From NCBI RefSeq assembly GCF_006716885.1, contig NZ_VFPU01000004.1:1-42589 (forward strand): a stretch of DNA of 42,589 nucleotides, in the 5' to 3' direction. The DNA comes from Ornithinimicrobium humiphilum (GTDB taxonomy: Bacteria > Actinomycetota > Actinomycetes > Actinomycetales > Dermatophilaceae). Positions 31,736 to 39,646 of this stretch are shown here, piece by piece. Numbering within the stretch: the first letter of the stretch is position 1; every line of letters begins with the position of its first letter. Below the pieces are notes generated by a model. The model searched no databases, was not told the origin of the DNA, and worked only from the letters and a program-made list of their open reading frames with translations. The position numbers and the translations under genes were made by a program.

Positions 31736-32170
31736 CTAGATGACGGCCCAGTTGTGGCCGAGCACCTCGTGCAGGTTGAACTTCTCGTTGATGGCGTGCA
31801 CCTCGAAGTAGAGCTCGCGACCCTCCGCCATGTCGTAGTTGCAGTCCCGGTAGTCCTTGCCGGTCGGGATGGCGCAGGTGCCGGCGCGGCCGTAGTCGGT
31901 GGCCCACCGGGCCTCGATCCGCCAGCCGTCGGTCTCCAGGTCCTCGACCCGCAGGTGGTCGCCGTCGGGGTCGAAGCAGGCGATGCCGAAGGTGACGTCG
32001 CCGGCGCAGACCACGGGCTTGGCCGCCGTCTCCGCGTCGGTCCCGGCCTCCGCGGCTGAGGCGCCCGGTGCCGTCGCGAGACCGGTCAGCAACAGCCCCG
32101 CGCTCGCGGCCATGGCCCCCGCGGCGCCCCGGTAGCGGGCCAGCGTCGTCATGCGTGTGCGTCGTGTCAT
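31736..32170 (-). CDS. Small secreted protein of unknown function
   Basis: The product is 144 residues from ATG 32170, chosen because GGGAGG lies 9 bases upstream (GTG 32176 is two codons earlier). Residues 1-40 are a Sec signal peptide: basic MTRRTRMTTLARYRG, hydrophobic AGAMAASAGLLLTGLATAP, and cleavage likely after ASA. The mature domain of about 104 residues has four cysteines in VVCAGDVTFGIACFDPDGDH and GTCAIPTGKDYRDCNYD, which could form two disulphides, and ends GHNWAVI. I do not recognise the family. The pattern suggests a compact beta-rich extracellular protein. Confidence 0.7.
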   Translation of the reverse strand: MTRRTRMTTLARYRGAAGAMAASAGLLLTGLATAPGASAAEAGTDAETAAKPVVCAGDVTFGIACFDPDGDHLRVEDLETDGWRIEARWATDYGRAGTCAIPTGKDYRDCNYDMAEGRELYFEVHAINEKFNLHEVLGHNWAVI

Positions 32171-32404
32171 CTCCACGTTCCTCCCGGTCGGTGTTGTGTC
32201 GTGGAGCCCGCCACGTTAGGTATGCCGTGCGCCGCGCCACCACCCCCGTCGCGGCTCCGGATCCCCTTGGCAGGCGACTGCATACCGAGGTCGGGGTCGG
32301 GCCCCTCCTTCTGTAGGGGTCCCGTCGGCTGTGCCGTCGACGGGCCGGCGCGTGGCACAGTGGATCGCGGAAGGCCGCTCGGACGACCCCTGGGGAGGGA
32401 CCAC

Positions 32405-33388
32405 GTGACCACGACCGCCTCCGACCTGTCCCCGCTCGGCGAGCTTCTCCTGCGCCGGGTGCAGGGCGACCGCTCGGACGCCATCCTCGACGCGATCCTG
32501 GCGCTGCTGCGCCCTGCTGTCATGGAGGCACCCGACGACCTTCCGGTGTTCCTCGCGCTCCTGGCACCGCCCCGCTCCCTCGGCACGGTGAGGTACCTCG
32601 TCGACGAGCGCGACCGGGACCGGACGTCGACCGTCGAGCTGGCCTGCCTGGCCGCGGCGATCGGTCTGCTGACCGACGCCGACCTTCAGGAGCTCGTGGA
32701 CGCTCTCCCCGAGCGCCACACGTCAGCCCTCCGGCGCCATCGCATCGGCCGGCTCGTCGCAGCCGGTCGCCTCGACGAGGCCCACGCCGAGGCGGAGCTC
32801 CTCAAGGACCCGCTCCGTGGGCATCGCGACGTGGGTCTGCACCTCGCGTGGAGCGGCGACCACGAGCAGTTCTTCGCCGAGTGGACCCGGCTGGAGCCGC
32901 GCCGGAAGACGGCCGAGCTGGCCGAGCTGCGAGAGGTCCTCGTCGGCGCGGTGGCCCGGCAGGAGGGGTGGCAGGCGGCCCTGGCCCTGGTGGACGCCCA
33001 CCCGAGGCTCGGGCAGGGCTACGTCATGGCCGCCCTGGCGGCCACGGAGGTCGCGCCGTACGACGAGCTCGAGCAGCTGCTCGCCGGCCCCCTGGGGCAG
33101 CGGCTGGAGGAGGGAGATCGGGTCCGGTTGCTCGTCGACCAGCTGCTCCGTGAGGTGCCGCCGGCGGAGAGCGGCTCGGAGGACCCGAGGGTGCTCCCCC
33201 TGGCGGAGCGGATCGGGGCGCTGTCCGGCGACCCCGAGCTGGGTCGGGTCCGCGACTCCCTCCTGGTGCGGCTCTGGCCGCTGGTCGCCGAGGAGACGAC
33301 CCTCCGGCGTGTGCGTGCGCTCGTCCGCACGCCCAACCTGCGGAGCGAGCTCACGGCCCTGCTCCGTGACGTCCCGGCTCCCCGATGA
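32405..33388 (+). CDS. Conserved-looking helical protein of unknown function (first gene of a pair)
   Basis: The product is 327 residues from GTG 32405, with GGGAGG 6 bases upstream. There is no membrane segment or signal peptide. The sequence is nearly all amphipathic helix, with short helix pairs such as RIGRLVAAGRLDEAHAEAEL and AVARQEGWQAALALVDAHP, like a TPR or alpha-solenoid. No catalytic motif is seen. The stop overlaps the next ATG by 4 bp, so the two products are probably made together and may interact. Function unknown. Confidence 0.7.
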   Translation: MTTTASDLSPLGELLLRRVQGDRSDAILDAILALLRPAVMEAPDDLPVFLALLAPPRSLGTVRYLVDERDRDRTSTVELACLAAAIGLLTDADLQELVDALPERHTSALRRHRIGRLVAAGRLDEAHAEAELLKDPLRGHRDVGLHLAWSGDHEQFFAEWTRLEPRRKTAELAELREVLVGAVARQEGWQAALALVDAHPRLGQGYVMAALAATEVAPYDELEQLLAGPLGQRLEEGDRVRLLVDQLLREVPPAESGSEDPRVLPLAERIGALSGDPELGRVRDSLLVRLWPLVAEETTLRRVRALVRTPNLRSELTALLRDVPAPR

Positions 33389-34056
33389 GCGCGCACGACG
33401 ACCTGCGCGCCTGGCTCTGGGCGCCGCTCGGTGAACCCGGGCTCGCCGCGATGGTCGACGGGCTGCCCCCGATCGAGAGGCACGCAAGCCGACCGGGGCC
33501 GTTGCGCCAGCAGCACCGGTGCTCGTTGACGCTGGGCGGTCGTGCGGTCTCGGTGGACTGGCGCGGCGTGCCGATGGTCGCCAGCGTCGACGGCGAGGCG
33601 GCGGTCGCTTCGGAGCTGTGCCACGGCACCGGGCCGGGAGGCATCGTCTGGTCCTATCCGGTCTCCTCCGCGACCGTGCTCGACGAGCCCGTCACGACCG
33701 AGCGGGCGGAGCTCCGCCGGACCGGGCTGCGCCGCCTGCCCGGGGCCGCCTCGCCGTGGCTCCTCGCCGTCGAGGGACCCGGTGGGCGCGCCTGGACCTG
33801 GGAGGCCGCGGGTGGCCCCGTCTTCGCCGACCGGGTCGAGCTCCGCAGGAGCGGGGAGCAGGACCCGGTGGTCACGCACCTCCTGCGACCGGTCCCGGGG
33901 CGCCCGCGAGGTGGCGACGAGGCCGAGGGCCGTGTCATCTGGACCGCTGACGCCGTTCCCGCCGAGGTGCTGCTCGACGTGCTCTGGGTCCTCCAGGAGG
34001 TCTGGTCGGGGATCCTCCCCAAGGCCCAGCGGGTCGCTCGCGCCGACGTGCTCTGA
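33385..34056 (+). CDS. Protein of unknown function (second gene of a pair)
   Basis: The 223-residue cytoplasmic-looking protein begins at ATG 33385 in an ATGA overlap with the helical protein before it. The middle is rich in short strands (HRCSLTLGGRAVSVDWRGVP, GGIVWSYPVSSATVLDEPV, GGRAWTWEAAGGPVFADRVE), pointing to a beta-sandwich or barrel. A helical end follows (AEVLLDVLWVLQEVWSGILP). No motif of a known family was found. Conserved coupling to the solenoid protein is the main clue to its role. Confidence 0.65.
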   Translation: MSAHDDLRAWLWAPLGEPGLAAMVDGLPPIERHASRPGPLRQQHRCSLTLGGRAVSVDWRGVPMVASVDGEAAVASELCHGTGPGGIVWSYPVSSATVLDEPVTTERAELRRTGLRRLPGAASPWLLAVEGPGGRAWTWEAAGGPVFADRVELRRSGEQDPVVTHLLRPVPGRPRGGDEAEGRVIWTADAVPAEVLLDVLWVLQEVWSGILPKAQRVARADVL

Positions 34057-34078
34057 CGTCGGCGGCGTCCGCGCTGCC

Positions 34079-34771
34079 TCAGGGTGCCTCGAGGGTGAAG
34101 AAGAGGAAGCAGACGAAGGCCGTCCGCCCCGCGGCGCGAGCCGGCAGCAGCTCGGTCGGGGTGGCGGGCGACCACGGCGGCTCTCCCACGGCCAGGAGCC
34201 TCAGGCCCGCCGCGGTGAACGCGTCGGTCATGGCGTGCAGCGGCCGGTGCCAGTAGGTCAGCGTCGCGGTCCGGTCGCCGAACTCGAACTCCTCGGAGTA
34301 GCGGGTCAGCGCGAAGTAGTCCCGTCCGGGGTAGTTGACGAGGTAGGCGGCCGGGTGGGGCACCGAGACCACGAGGCGTCCGCCGGGGCGGAGCACGCGG
34401 CGCAGCTCGGCCAGGGCCCCGGCCCAGTCGGGCAGGTAGTGCAGCGCCAGCGAGCAGACCACGATGTCGAACGCGTCGTCGTCGTAGGGCAGGGGTGCGT
34501 CGAGGTCGGCGACGCGCAGGTCCGCGTCTTCACCGAGCCGTTCGCGGGCGAGCGCGACCATCCCGGGGCTGAGGTCGAACCCGCTGACCCGCGCCCCTCG
34601 GTCCCGCAACGCGGCAGCGAGCGGTCCGGACCCGCAGCCGGCGTCGAGGACGTCTCGACCCGCCACGTCGCCGGCGAGCTCGACCATGGCGGGTCGCTCG
34701 TACCAGGCGTTGAGCAGGTTGCCCTCGTTGGCGTCCGAATAGGCGCGCGCGAACTCGTCGTAGTCGGTCAC
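34079..34771 (-). CDS. Class I SAM-dependent methyltransferase
   Basis: The product is 230 residues from GTG 34771, which has GGAG 8 bases upstream; ATG 34807 would add 12 residues but has no ribosome site. The SAM motif I is VLDAGCGSGPLAAALRDRGA, motif II VSGFDLSPGMVALARERLGE, and the later motifs are FDIVVCSLALHYLPDWAGAL and LRPGGRLVVSVPHPAAYLV. The order matches the UbiE/Methyltransf_11 type. The N-terminal YDEFARAYSDANEGNLLNAW and the ending EPPWSPATPTELLPARA are typical of an uncharacterised small-molecule methyltransferase branch. Substrate unknown. Confidence 0.88.
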   Translation of the reverse strand: MTDYDEFARAYSDANEGNLLNAWYERPAMVELAGDVAGRDVLDAGCGSGPLAAALRDRGARVSGFDLSPGMVALARERLGEDADLRVADLDAPLPYDDDAFDIVVCSLALHYLPDWAGALAELRRVLRPGGRLVVSVPHPAAYLVNYPGRDYFALTRYSEEFEFGDRTATLTYWHRPLHAMTDAFTAAGLRLLAVGEPPWSPATPTELLPARAAGRTAFVCFLFFTLEAP

Positions 34772-34833
34772 GCTGGCAGCTCCGCCCGGTCGGGGTCCGA
34801 TGGACATGTGTCGTCGACCGTAACCCGCTGACC

Positions 34834-35400
34834 TCAGCGCACCTCGTCGAGCCACGCCACGATCCGTGCCGCCGTCTCCTCCGGCGGCACGCCGACCGTG
34901 TCGAGCACGAGGTGCGGGTGCCGTTCCAGGAGCTCCGCGGCCTCCAGCGGGCCCTCGGCCGACGTCATCTGCCACCGCTCCTCCATCTCGCGCACGTTGC
35001 CGTCCGACCACTCGACGTCGCGCTTGGAGGCCTTGTGCAGCAGCCGCTCCTCGGTGCGGTTGCGCTCCAGCCGCGTCCCCAGGTCGGCGCGCAGCTCGAC
35101 GAAGGCCACCTCGTCGAAGCACTCCACGTAGGCACGGATCTCCCGCAGGTCGGCGCGGCGGTCGAGCGCCCACACGACCGTGAAGATCAGGTCGACCCCG
35201 TGCGCGGCCGCCTCCTCCATCACCCGGCGGCGGAACTCGCCGTTGAGCGTGGTGAAGGCATGGGTGCCGTAGCCGAAGACCTCCAGCAGCGGCTCGATCG
35301 TCATGTGGTTGTGGAAGAGCCGGAACCCGCTGCGGGCCGCCACCGCCCGGCCCACCGTCATCTTGCCGACGGCGGGCGGCCCGAAGATGACGAGAAGCAT
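34834..35400 (-). CDS. P-loop kinase-like ATPase
   Basis: The 188-residue protein starts at ATG 35400. Walker A is FGPPAVGKMTVG at 6-17. RLFHNHMTIEPLLEVFGYGT follows, and the end is ALDRRADLREIRAYVECF with a helical lid (RNRTEERLLHKASKRDVEW). The size and layout resemble shikimate kinase or AAA_18/zeta-toxin-like nucleoside or small-molecule kinases of actinobacteria. The HNH sequence here is part of this family's N-terminal block and does not indicate a nuclease. Substrate unknown. Confidence 0.8.
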   Translation of the reverse strand: MLLVIFGPPAVGKMTVGRAVAARSGFRLFHNHMTIEPLLEVFGYGTHAFTTLNGEFRRRVMEEAAAHGVDLIFTVVWALDRRADLREIRAYVECFDEVAFVELRADLGTRLERNRTEERLLHKASKRDVEWSDGNVREMEERWQMTSAEGPLEAAELLERHPHLVLDTVGVPPEETAARIVAWLDEVR

Positions 35401-35479
35401 CGCCCCAGCATGTCAGGCACCTCCGGACCGACCGCCGGCCGGCGCGATGAGTTGCCGCGCCGCGTGGGGTCGGAGGGGT

Positions 35480-36124
35480 ATGAGGTACGTCCTGGTCCCC
35501 GGGGCCGGCGGCCAGGCGTGGTACTGGCACCGCGTCGTCCCGCTGCTGCCCGACGCCGTCGCCGTCGAGCTGCCCGCCGACGATCCCGACGCCGGTCTCG
35601 CGGCCTACGCCGACGCGATCGTCGCCGCGGCGGGCCCGGACCCCGGACCGGTCACGGTGGTGGCCCAGTCGATGGGCGGACTGTCCGCCCCGCTGGTCTG
35701 CGACCGCATGGACGTGCGGCGCCTCGTCCTCGTCAACGCCATGGTCCCGCGCACGGGGGAGACCGGCGGGCAGTGGTGGGAGGCCACCGGGCACACCTTC
35801 GACGGGGAGCTCGACCCGCTCGTGCACTTCTTCGCCGACGTGCCCGAGGACATCACCCGGGAGGCGTTCGCCTCTCCACCGCGCGACCAGTCCACGCGCC
35901 CGTTCGAGGACCCGTGGCCGTTGCCGGCCTGGCCCGACGTCCCCACCACGGTCGTCGCGGGGCGCGACGACCGCTTCTTCCCTCCCGGGTTCCAGAGGCG
36001 CGTGGCGAAGGAGCGGCTCGGGCTCGACGTGATCGACATCCCGGGAGGACACCTCCTCGCGCTCAGCCGGCCCGGGGAGCTCGCCGGGGTGCTGCTGTCC
36101 CTCGACGAGGGCGACGCCTCCTGA
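35480..36124 (+). CDS. Alpha/beta hydrolase
   Basis: The 214-residue enzyme starts at ATG 35480 behind CGGAGGGG. It opens with the first strand and oxyanion loop MRYVLVPGAGGQAWYWHRVV. The nucleophile elbow is AQSMGG with Ser64. Asp163 (AGRDDRFFP) and His191 (PGGHLLAL) complete the triad. It resembles the short salicylate-esterase/RsbQ-like hydrolases. The natural substrate is unknown. No operon partner is evident. Confidence 0.9.
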   Translation: MRYVLVPGAGGQAWYWHRVVPLLPDAVAVELPADDPDAGLAAYADAIVAAAGPDPGPVTVVAQSMGGLSAPLVCDRMDVRRLVLVNAMVPRTGETGGQWWEATGHTFDGELDPLVHFFADVPEDITREAFASPPRDQSTRPFEDPWPLPAWPDVPTTVVAGRDDRFFPPGFQRRVAKERLGLDVIDIPGGHLLALSRPGELAGVLLSLDEGDAS

Positions 36125-36212
36125 CGTCTCCACCGCCAATTCCCTTGCACCGACCCCCTGCCGCGTGATGCGTTGGATGCGTCCCGACCACCACGAGGAA
36201 GCGAGGCCCGCC

Positions 36213-36761
36213 GTGCCACTGCCTACCCCGACGCTGGAGACCGACCGGCTGCTGCTGCGTCCGTTCACGGCCGACGACGCCGACGACATCTACGCCCTGC
36301 AGAGCGACGCCGAGACGCTGCGCTACTGGGACTCCCCGCCCTGGACGTCGCGGGAGCAGGCCGACCGCTTCCTCGCCAGGTGCGTCGAGATGGCCGAGCA
36401 GGACGCTGGTGTGCGGCTCGCGGCGGAGCGCCGCGAGGACGGCGCGTTCGTCGGCTGGGGTTCCTTCCACCGGTGGGACCCGACCTTCCGCAGCGCAGGG
36501 CTGGGCTACTGCCTGACCCGGCACAACTGGGGCCGGGGCTACGCGACCGAGATCGGGCGCGCGATCCTGACGTGGGCCTACGCGACCCTCGACCTCAACC
36601 GGGTCCAGTCCGAGGCCGACACCCGCAACCGCCCCTCGGCGAGGGTCCTCGAGAAGCTCGGCTTCACCCTCGAGGGGACCCTGCGCGAGGACTGCATCGT
36701 CGACGGCGTCGTCTCGGACTCCTGGGTCTACGGCCTGCTGCGACGGGAGTGGGAGGGCTGA
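36213..36761 (+). CDS. GNAT acetyltransferase, RimJ/RimL type
   Basis: The product is 182 residues from GTG 36213, which has GAGG upstream and begins MPLPTPTLETDRLLLRPFTA, the usual RimJ/RimL opening. ATG 36165 would add 16 atypical residues. The acetyl-CoA loop is HNWGRGYATEIGRAIL and the motif B region is RNRPSARVLEKLGFTLEGTL. Members acetylate ribosomal N termini, antibiotics or small amines; the target here is unknown. Its 3' end overlaps the convergent CPBP gene by 34 bp. Confidence 0.88.
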   Translation: MPLPTPTLETDRLLLRPFTADDADDIYALQSDAETLRYWDSPPWTSREQADRFLARCVEMAEQDAGVRLAAERREDGAFVGWGSFHRWDPTFRSAGLGYCLTRHNWGRGYATEIGRAILTWAYATLDLNRVQSEADTRNRPSARVLEKLGFTLEGTLREDCIVDGVVSDSWVYGLLRREWEG

Positions 36762-37621
36762 TCCGGCTCCGGGCGGGTCCAGCTCCACCCGTCCCTGCCA
36801 CGCCACAGCCAGAGCGCGACGGGCACGCCGGCGGCGAACGCCGCACCAGCCGTGACCAGCGTGAAGAGGTCAGGGTCGCTGGGCGTGACCGTCAGATAAC
36901 GCCCACCGAGAACCAGCTGCATGACCACCTGGAAGACCAGGTGGAAGCCGATCGGCGCCCAGACCGAGCCGGCCGCGAGGCGGATGCAGCCGAGGACGAC
37001 GCCCATGCCGGCGAAGAGGACGGCGCGGTCGACGACGACGCCCCAGCCCGCCGTGGCCACCCACAGCGCGGTCCCGAAGACGGTGAAGAAAAGGGCCTGC
37101 ACCGCAACGGCCAGCCACGGCGCCATGGCCGCCTCGAGGTTGCGGTGGAGGTATCCGCGGAAGACGAGCTCCTCCGGCCACGCCTCCAGGACGAGGACGA
37201 GGACGACGAGCAGCAGCACCACCCGCACCACGTCGAGCGCGGTTCCGTCCACCGACAAGGTCACCCAGCCGGCCGCGGTCGCCAGCGCCAGGCCCGCACC
37301 GGCCGGCAGCAGCCAGGTGAGCGCCCCGAGGGCCAGGTCGCGCAGGGCGGTCGACTCCGTCCAAAGACCCAGCCCCCGCAGCGGTCGGCGGTCGAGCCAC
37401 CGCCGCGCCGCGACCACGAGCAGCGTCGCGAGCACGGTGGTCAGCACCGCGTTGGTCGCATGCCTGGTCAGCGACCGGGGGTCGCCGGGCAGCAGCCCGT
37501 CCAGCGCCCCGATCCCGAACCAGACCAGCAGCGCCCCGCCCCCGACGACGGCCAGGCGCAGGACGAGCGGGGCGCGTGGGTGCCCGGTCGCCTCCGTGCG
37601 GACATCGACAATCCTCCCCAT
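36728..37621 (-). CDS. CPBP family intramembrane metalloprotease
   Basis: The 297-residue protein from ATG 37621 has about eight membrane helices. The CPBP/ABI signature is complete: EELVFRG with Glu150, Glu151 and Arg155, then FFTVFGTALW, and GFHLVFQVVM with the later His. Bacterial relatives process prenylated or signal proteins or give bacteriocin immunity; the substrate here is unknown. Its C terminus runs 34 bp into the convergent acetyltransferase gene. Confidence 0.9.
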   Translation of the reverse strand: MGRIVDVRTEATGHPRAPLVLRLAVVGGGALLVWFGIGALDGLLPGDPRSLTRHATNAVLTTVLATLLVVAARRWLDRRPLRGLGLWTESTALRDLALGALTWLLPAGAGLALATAAGWVTLSVDGTALDVVRVVLLLVVLVLVLEAWPEELVFRGYLHRNLEAAMAPWLAVAVQALFFTVFGTALWVATAGWGVVVDRAVLFAGMGVVLGCIRLAAGSVWAPIGFHLVFQVVMQLVLGGRYLTVTPSDPDLFTLVTAGAAFAAGVPVALWLWRGRDGWSWTRPEPDQPSHSRRSRP

Positions 37622-37759
37622 GACCCCACCGTAGGCAGGCAGGGCGCGGGGTCGCAGCCCTGCGACCGACCCGCGGTTGGGCCCGCAGGCCCTTGTCGCC
37701 TCCCGTCACCGGTGCCTAAGGTGCTCGCCCGACGCCCGCTCCGACCCCGAGGAGTCGCC

Positions 37760-38314
37760 ATGGACGCGCCCGACACCGCAGCACGGATCTCCCGGCTCCA
37801 GGCCAGGGTGGAGGACACGGAGGCCCTGGTCCTGCGCGTGTGGTGCGCGGGAATCGGTGCCCTGCTGGTCCTCGGCCTGGTCCTGCCGTTCCACTCCTAC
37901 GTGACCGACGACGGTCATCGCGTGAGCCCGTCGGTGCTGCTCCAGCCCGGCCAGGACCTCGAGTGGTTCGTCCCCGAGGGCGGGTCCGGGGCCTGGCTCC
38001 CCATCACCGGTTTCCTCGGCCTGACCGTCGTCGTCGCGGGTCTCCTGGTCGGGATGGGACAGGTACGGCGACGGGGCGGGAGCCGGGGCACCGTCCGCGT
38101 CCTCACGGTCCTCCTCGCGCTGGCGGCCGTCGGCACGGCGGTGGTGCTCGTGTCCGCGATCGGCACCGCGACCGTCGACGCGCGGCGGGGAGGGGTTCGC
38201 GACGGCTCGTTCGGCCCGGGCGGGGTCTTCCTGGCGCTCGGCCTGGTCGGCTATGCCGCGCTGCTGCGTGAGGACGTCCGTCGCCTCTGGGTGAGGGAGC
38301 CGGGCCGGCGCTGA
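37760..38314 (+). CDS. Four-helix membrane protein of unknown function
   Basis: The product is 184 residues from ATG 37760, preceded by GAGGAG. Residues 3-22 are a short amphipathic helix (RISRLQARVEDTEALVLRV). Four hydrophobic segments follow: AGIGALLVLGLVLPF, LPITGFLGLTVVVAGLLVGM, VLTVLLALAAVGTAVVLVSA and GVFLALGLVGYAALL. A polar loop of about 35 residues between helices 1 and 2 probably lies outside the cell. No known domain is recognised. It is divergent from the CPBP protease gene. Confidence 0.7.
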   Translation: MDAPDTAARISRLQARVEDTEALVLRVWCAGIGALLVLGLVLPFHSYVTDDGHRVSPSVLLQPGQDLEWFVPEGGSGAWLPITGFLGLTVVVAGLLVGMGQVRRRGGSRGTVRVLTVLLALAAVGTAVVLVSAIGTATVDARRGGVRDGSFGPGGVFLALGLVGYAALLREDVRRLWVREPGRR

Positions 38315-38333
38315 CGCGAGGACGCGCCGGCCG

Positions 38334-38894
38334 TCAGGCGGCGACGTCCGCTGCGGGGATCCGGAAGAGCTCGCTCGTGACGTCGTAGTAGCGGTCGGTC
38401 GGGCCGAGGCGCTCCATCCCCAGCCGACGGCATACCGCCTGGGACGGGGTGTTCTCCGGGTAGGTGATCGCGAAGATCTCCGCCAGCCCGCCGTCGACGC
38501 CGTGGCGGAGCAGCCGCTGCGCCGCCTCGGTCGCGTAGCCGTGGCCCCACGCGTCGGGGTGCAGGTGCCAGCCGACCTCGACGTCGCCCGACGCCTGGGG
38601 GGTCTCGCCACCGCCCGAGAGCGGCAGCTCCTTGAGCAGGACGCTGCCCAGCGGGCGGTCCTCCTCCGACAGCACGACCGCCCAGACGCCGTAGAGCTCG
38701 TGGTCGAGCTCGGACCAGCGCTGTGCGGCGCGCTCGGCCTGCTCCATGGTCTCCAGCACCTTGGGGGCCGAGCCCAGGAAGCGCGCGACCTCCCACCGCG
38801 AGTAGATGTCGAAGAGCGCGGGCGCGTCGTCCGGCCGCCACGATCGCAGGGTGAGCCTCGGGGTGTGCAGCGTGTCCACGTCGGCAGTCTGCAT
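38334..38894 (-). CDS. GNAT acetyltransferase, RimJ/RimL type
   Basis: The product is 186 residues from ATG 38894. It opens TLHTPRLTLRSWRPDDAPAL as in RimJ/RimL. The acetyl-CoA site is HPDAWGHGYATEAAQRLLRH and the C-terminal part is TYPENTPSQAVCRRLGMERL. The GTA codon in the last motif is part of a GGCATACC octamer (38429-38436). Substrate unknown. It diverges tightly from the DUF4287 remnant. Confidence 0.88.
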   Translation of the reverse strand: MQTADVDTLHTPRLTLRSWRPDDAPALFDIYSRWEVARFLGSAPKVLETMEQAERAAQRWSELDHELYGVWAVVLSEEDRPLGSVLLKELPLSGGGETPQASGDVEVGWHLHPDAWGHGYATEAAQRLLRHGVDGGLAEIFAITYPENTPSQAVCRRLGMERLGPTDRYYDVTSELFRIPAADVAA

Positions 38895-38899
38895 CACGG

Positions 38900-39217
38900 A
38901 TGTGCATGGTGGTCGCCAGGACGACCGGCACGCCGCAGGACACCTCGCCGTCGGGGCGCGACGCGCCATGCCCCACCGATGAGTCCGGCCGTCATCGGAG
39001 GTCGGACCCGTCGACACGCACCGCCACCGCGGCCAAGGAGGTCGCCGACTGGCTCACGGCGGAGTACGGCATCGGCCACGGGCATGCCATGGCCATGGTG
39101 CACGTCATCCGCAAGGGCGCCTACATCGGCGACAAGCACGTGGGCTCGACCGGCAGCCACCGGGACGAGTCGGACACGCTTTGGCTCGACGGGAAGGCGA
39201 CGCGGCCCGCCCCGTGA
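38900..39217 (+). pseudogene. DUF4287-type protein lacking its N-terminal half
   Basis: From about base 39008 the reading SDPSTRTATAAKEVADWLTA, then EYGIGHGHAMAMVHVIRKGA and KHVGSTGSHRDESDTLWLDG, matches what I know of DUF4287 proteins: a helix pair with GHGHAMA, then a charged C-terminal strand region. Complete members begin about 25-30 residues earlier with a conserved SFQAYLDNIEEKTGKTP-like helix. Here the upstream sequence in all frames looks unrelated, and the in-frame start at 38900 leads through Ser/Pro/Arg-rich, non-family residues. The gene has probably lost its 5' end, although a shortened protein could still be made. Confidence 0.6.
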
Positions 39218-39232
39218 GCAGGAGACGTCGGG

Positions 39233-39502
39233 TCAGCCGACGGTGACGACGAAGGTCCCCTCGCCCGTCTGGCGGGTCGGCCGGCGGTGCTTGAGCGGGT
39301 GGTGGACGCCGAGGTGGCCGTCCACCGCCGCCTCCGCCACGTCGGCCGGCGTCATCGTGTGCAGCCAGTAGACCCGCTGCTCACTGGTGCGCCCGTCGGG
39401 CCCGACGACCTCGAGGTAGTGGTCGATCCCGGACCCGCTGCGGCGGGAGACCACGAGGTACTCCCCGCTCAGCCGGGTGATGGTTGCCGCCTGCGTGCTC
39501 AT
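39233..39502 (-). CDS. Small hypothetical protein
   Basis: The product is 89 residues from ATG 39502, with GAGGAA upstream. It reads as a small beta-rich domain (TITRLSGEYLVVSRRSGSGI, HYLEVVGPDGRTSEQRVYWL) followed by a basic C-terminal tail. No signal peptide, membrane helix or known motif is seen. It diverges from the acetyltransferase at 39647, and the AT-richer region between them holds small repeats. Confidence 0.6.
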   Translation of the reverse strand: MSTQAATITRLSGEYLVVSRRSGSGIDHYLEVVGPDGRTSEQRVYWLHTMTPADVAEAAVDGHLGVHHPLKHRRPTRQTGEGTFVVTVG

Positions 39503-39583
39503 CGCACTCGTTCCTCGTCCTTCGTTGTCGCGAGCGCGTCTGACCCCGTCGTCGCACCCGTTGTTCTCGCGAATGAGCGGCGA

Positions 39584-39608
39584 CTTTACCCTCCCTTTAC
39601 CCAAAGGG
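39584..39608. repeat. Short direct and inverted repeat in a divergent promoter region
   Basis: CTTTACCC occurs at 39584-39591 and again 11 bp later at 39595-39602. The second copy lies within the inverted repeat CCCTTT-ACCC-AAAGGG (39593-39608). This is the most AT-rich patch nearby and sits between two divergent genes, so it may be an operator. Confidence 0.45.
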
Positions 39609-39646
39609 GAAGAGGTGACCGGTGTGTCAGGAGTAGCGTCGTGAGC

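Noticed and set aside
32177..32404. Possible small RNA or attenuator in the 228-bp gap upstream of the unknown operon
   Set aside because: There are imperfect stems around 32308-32332 and 32333-32355 and two copies of the GGTATGCC-like word, but no consistent promoter-terminator pair.
35281..35340. HNH nuclease suggested by His-Asn-His in the P-loop protein
   Set aside because: The residues belong to the RLFHNHMTIEP block that follows a Walker A motif in this kinase-like family. There is no zinc-finger or beta-beta-alpha metal fold context.
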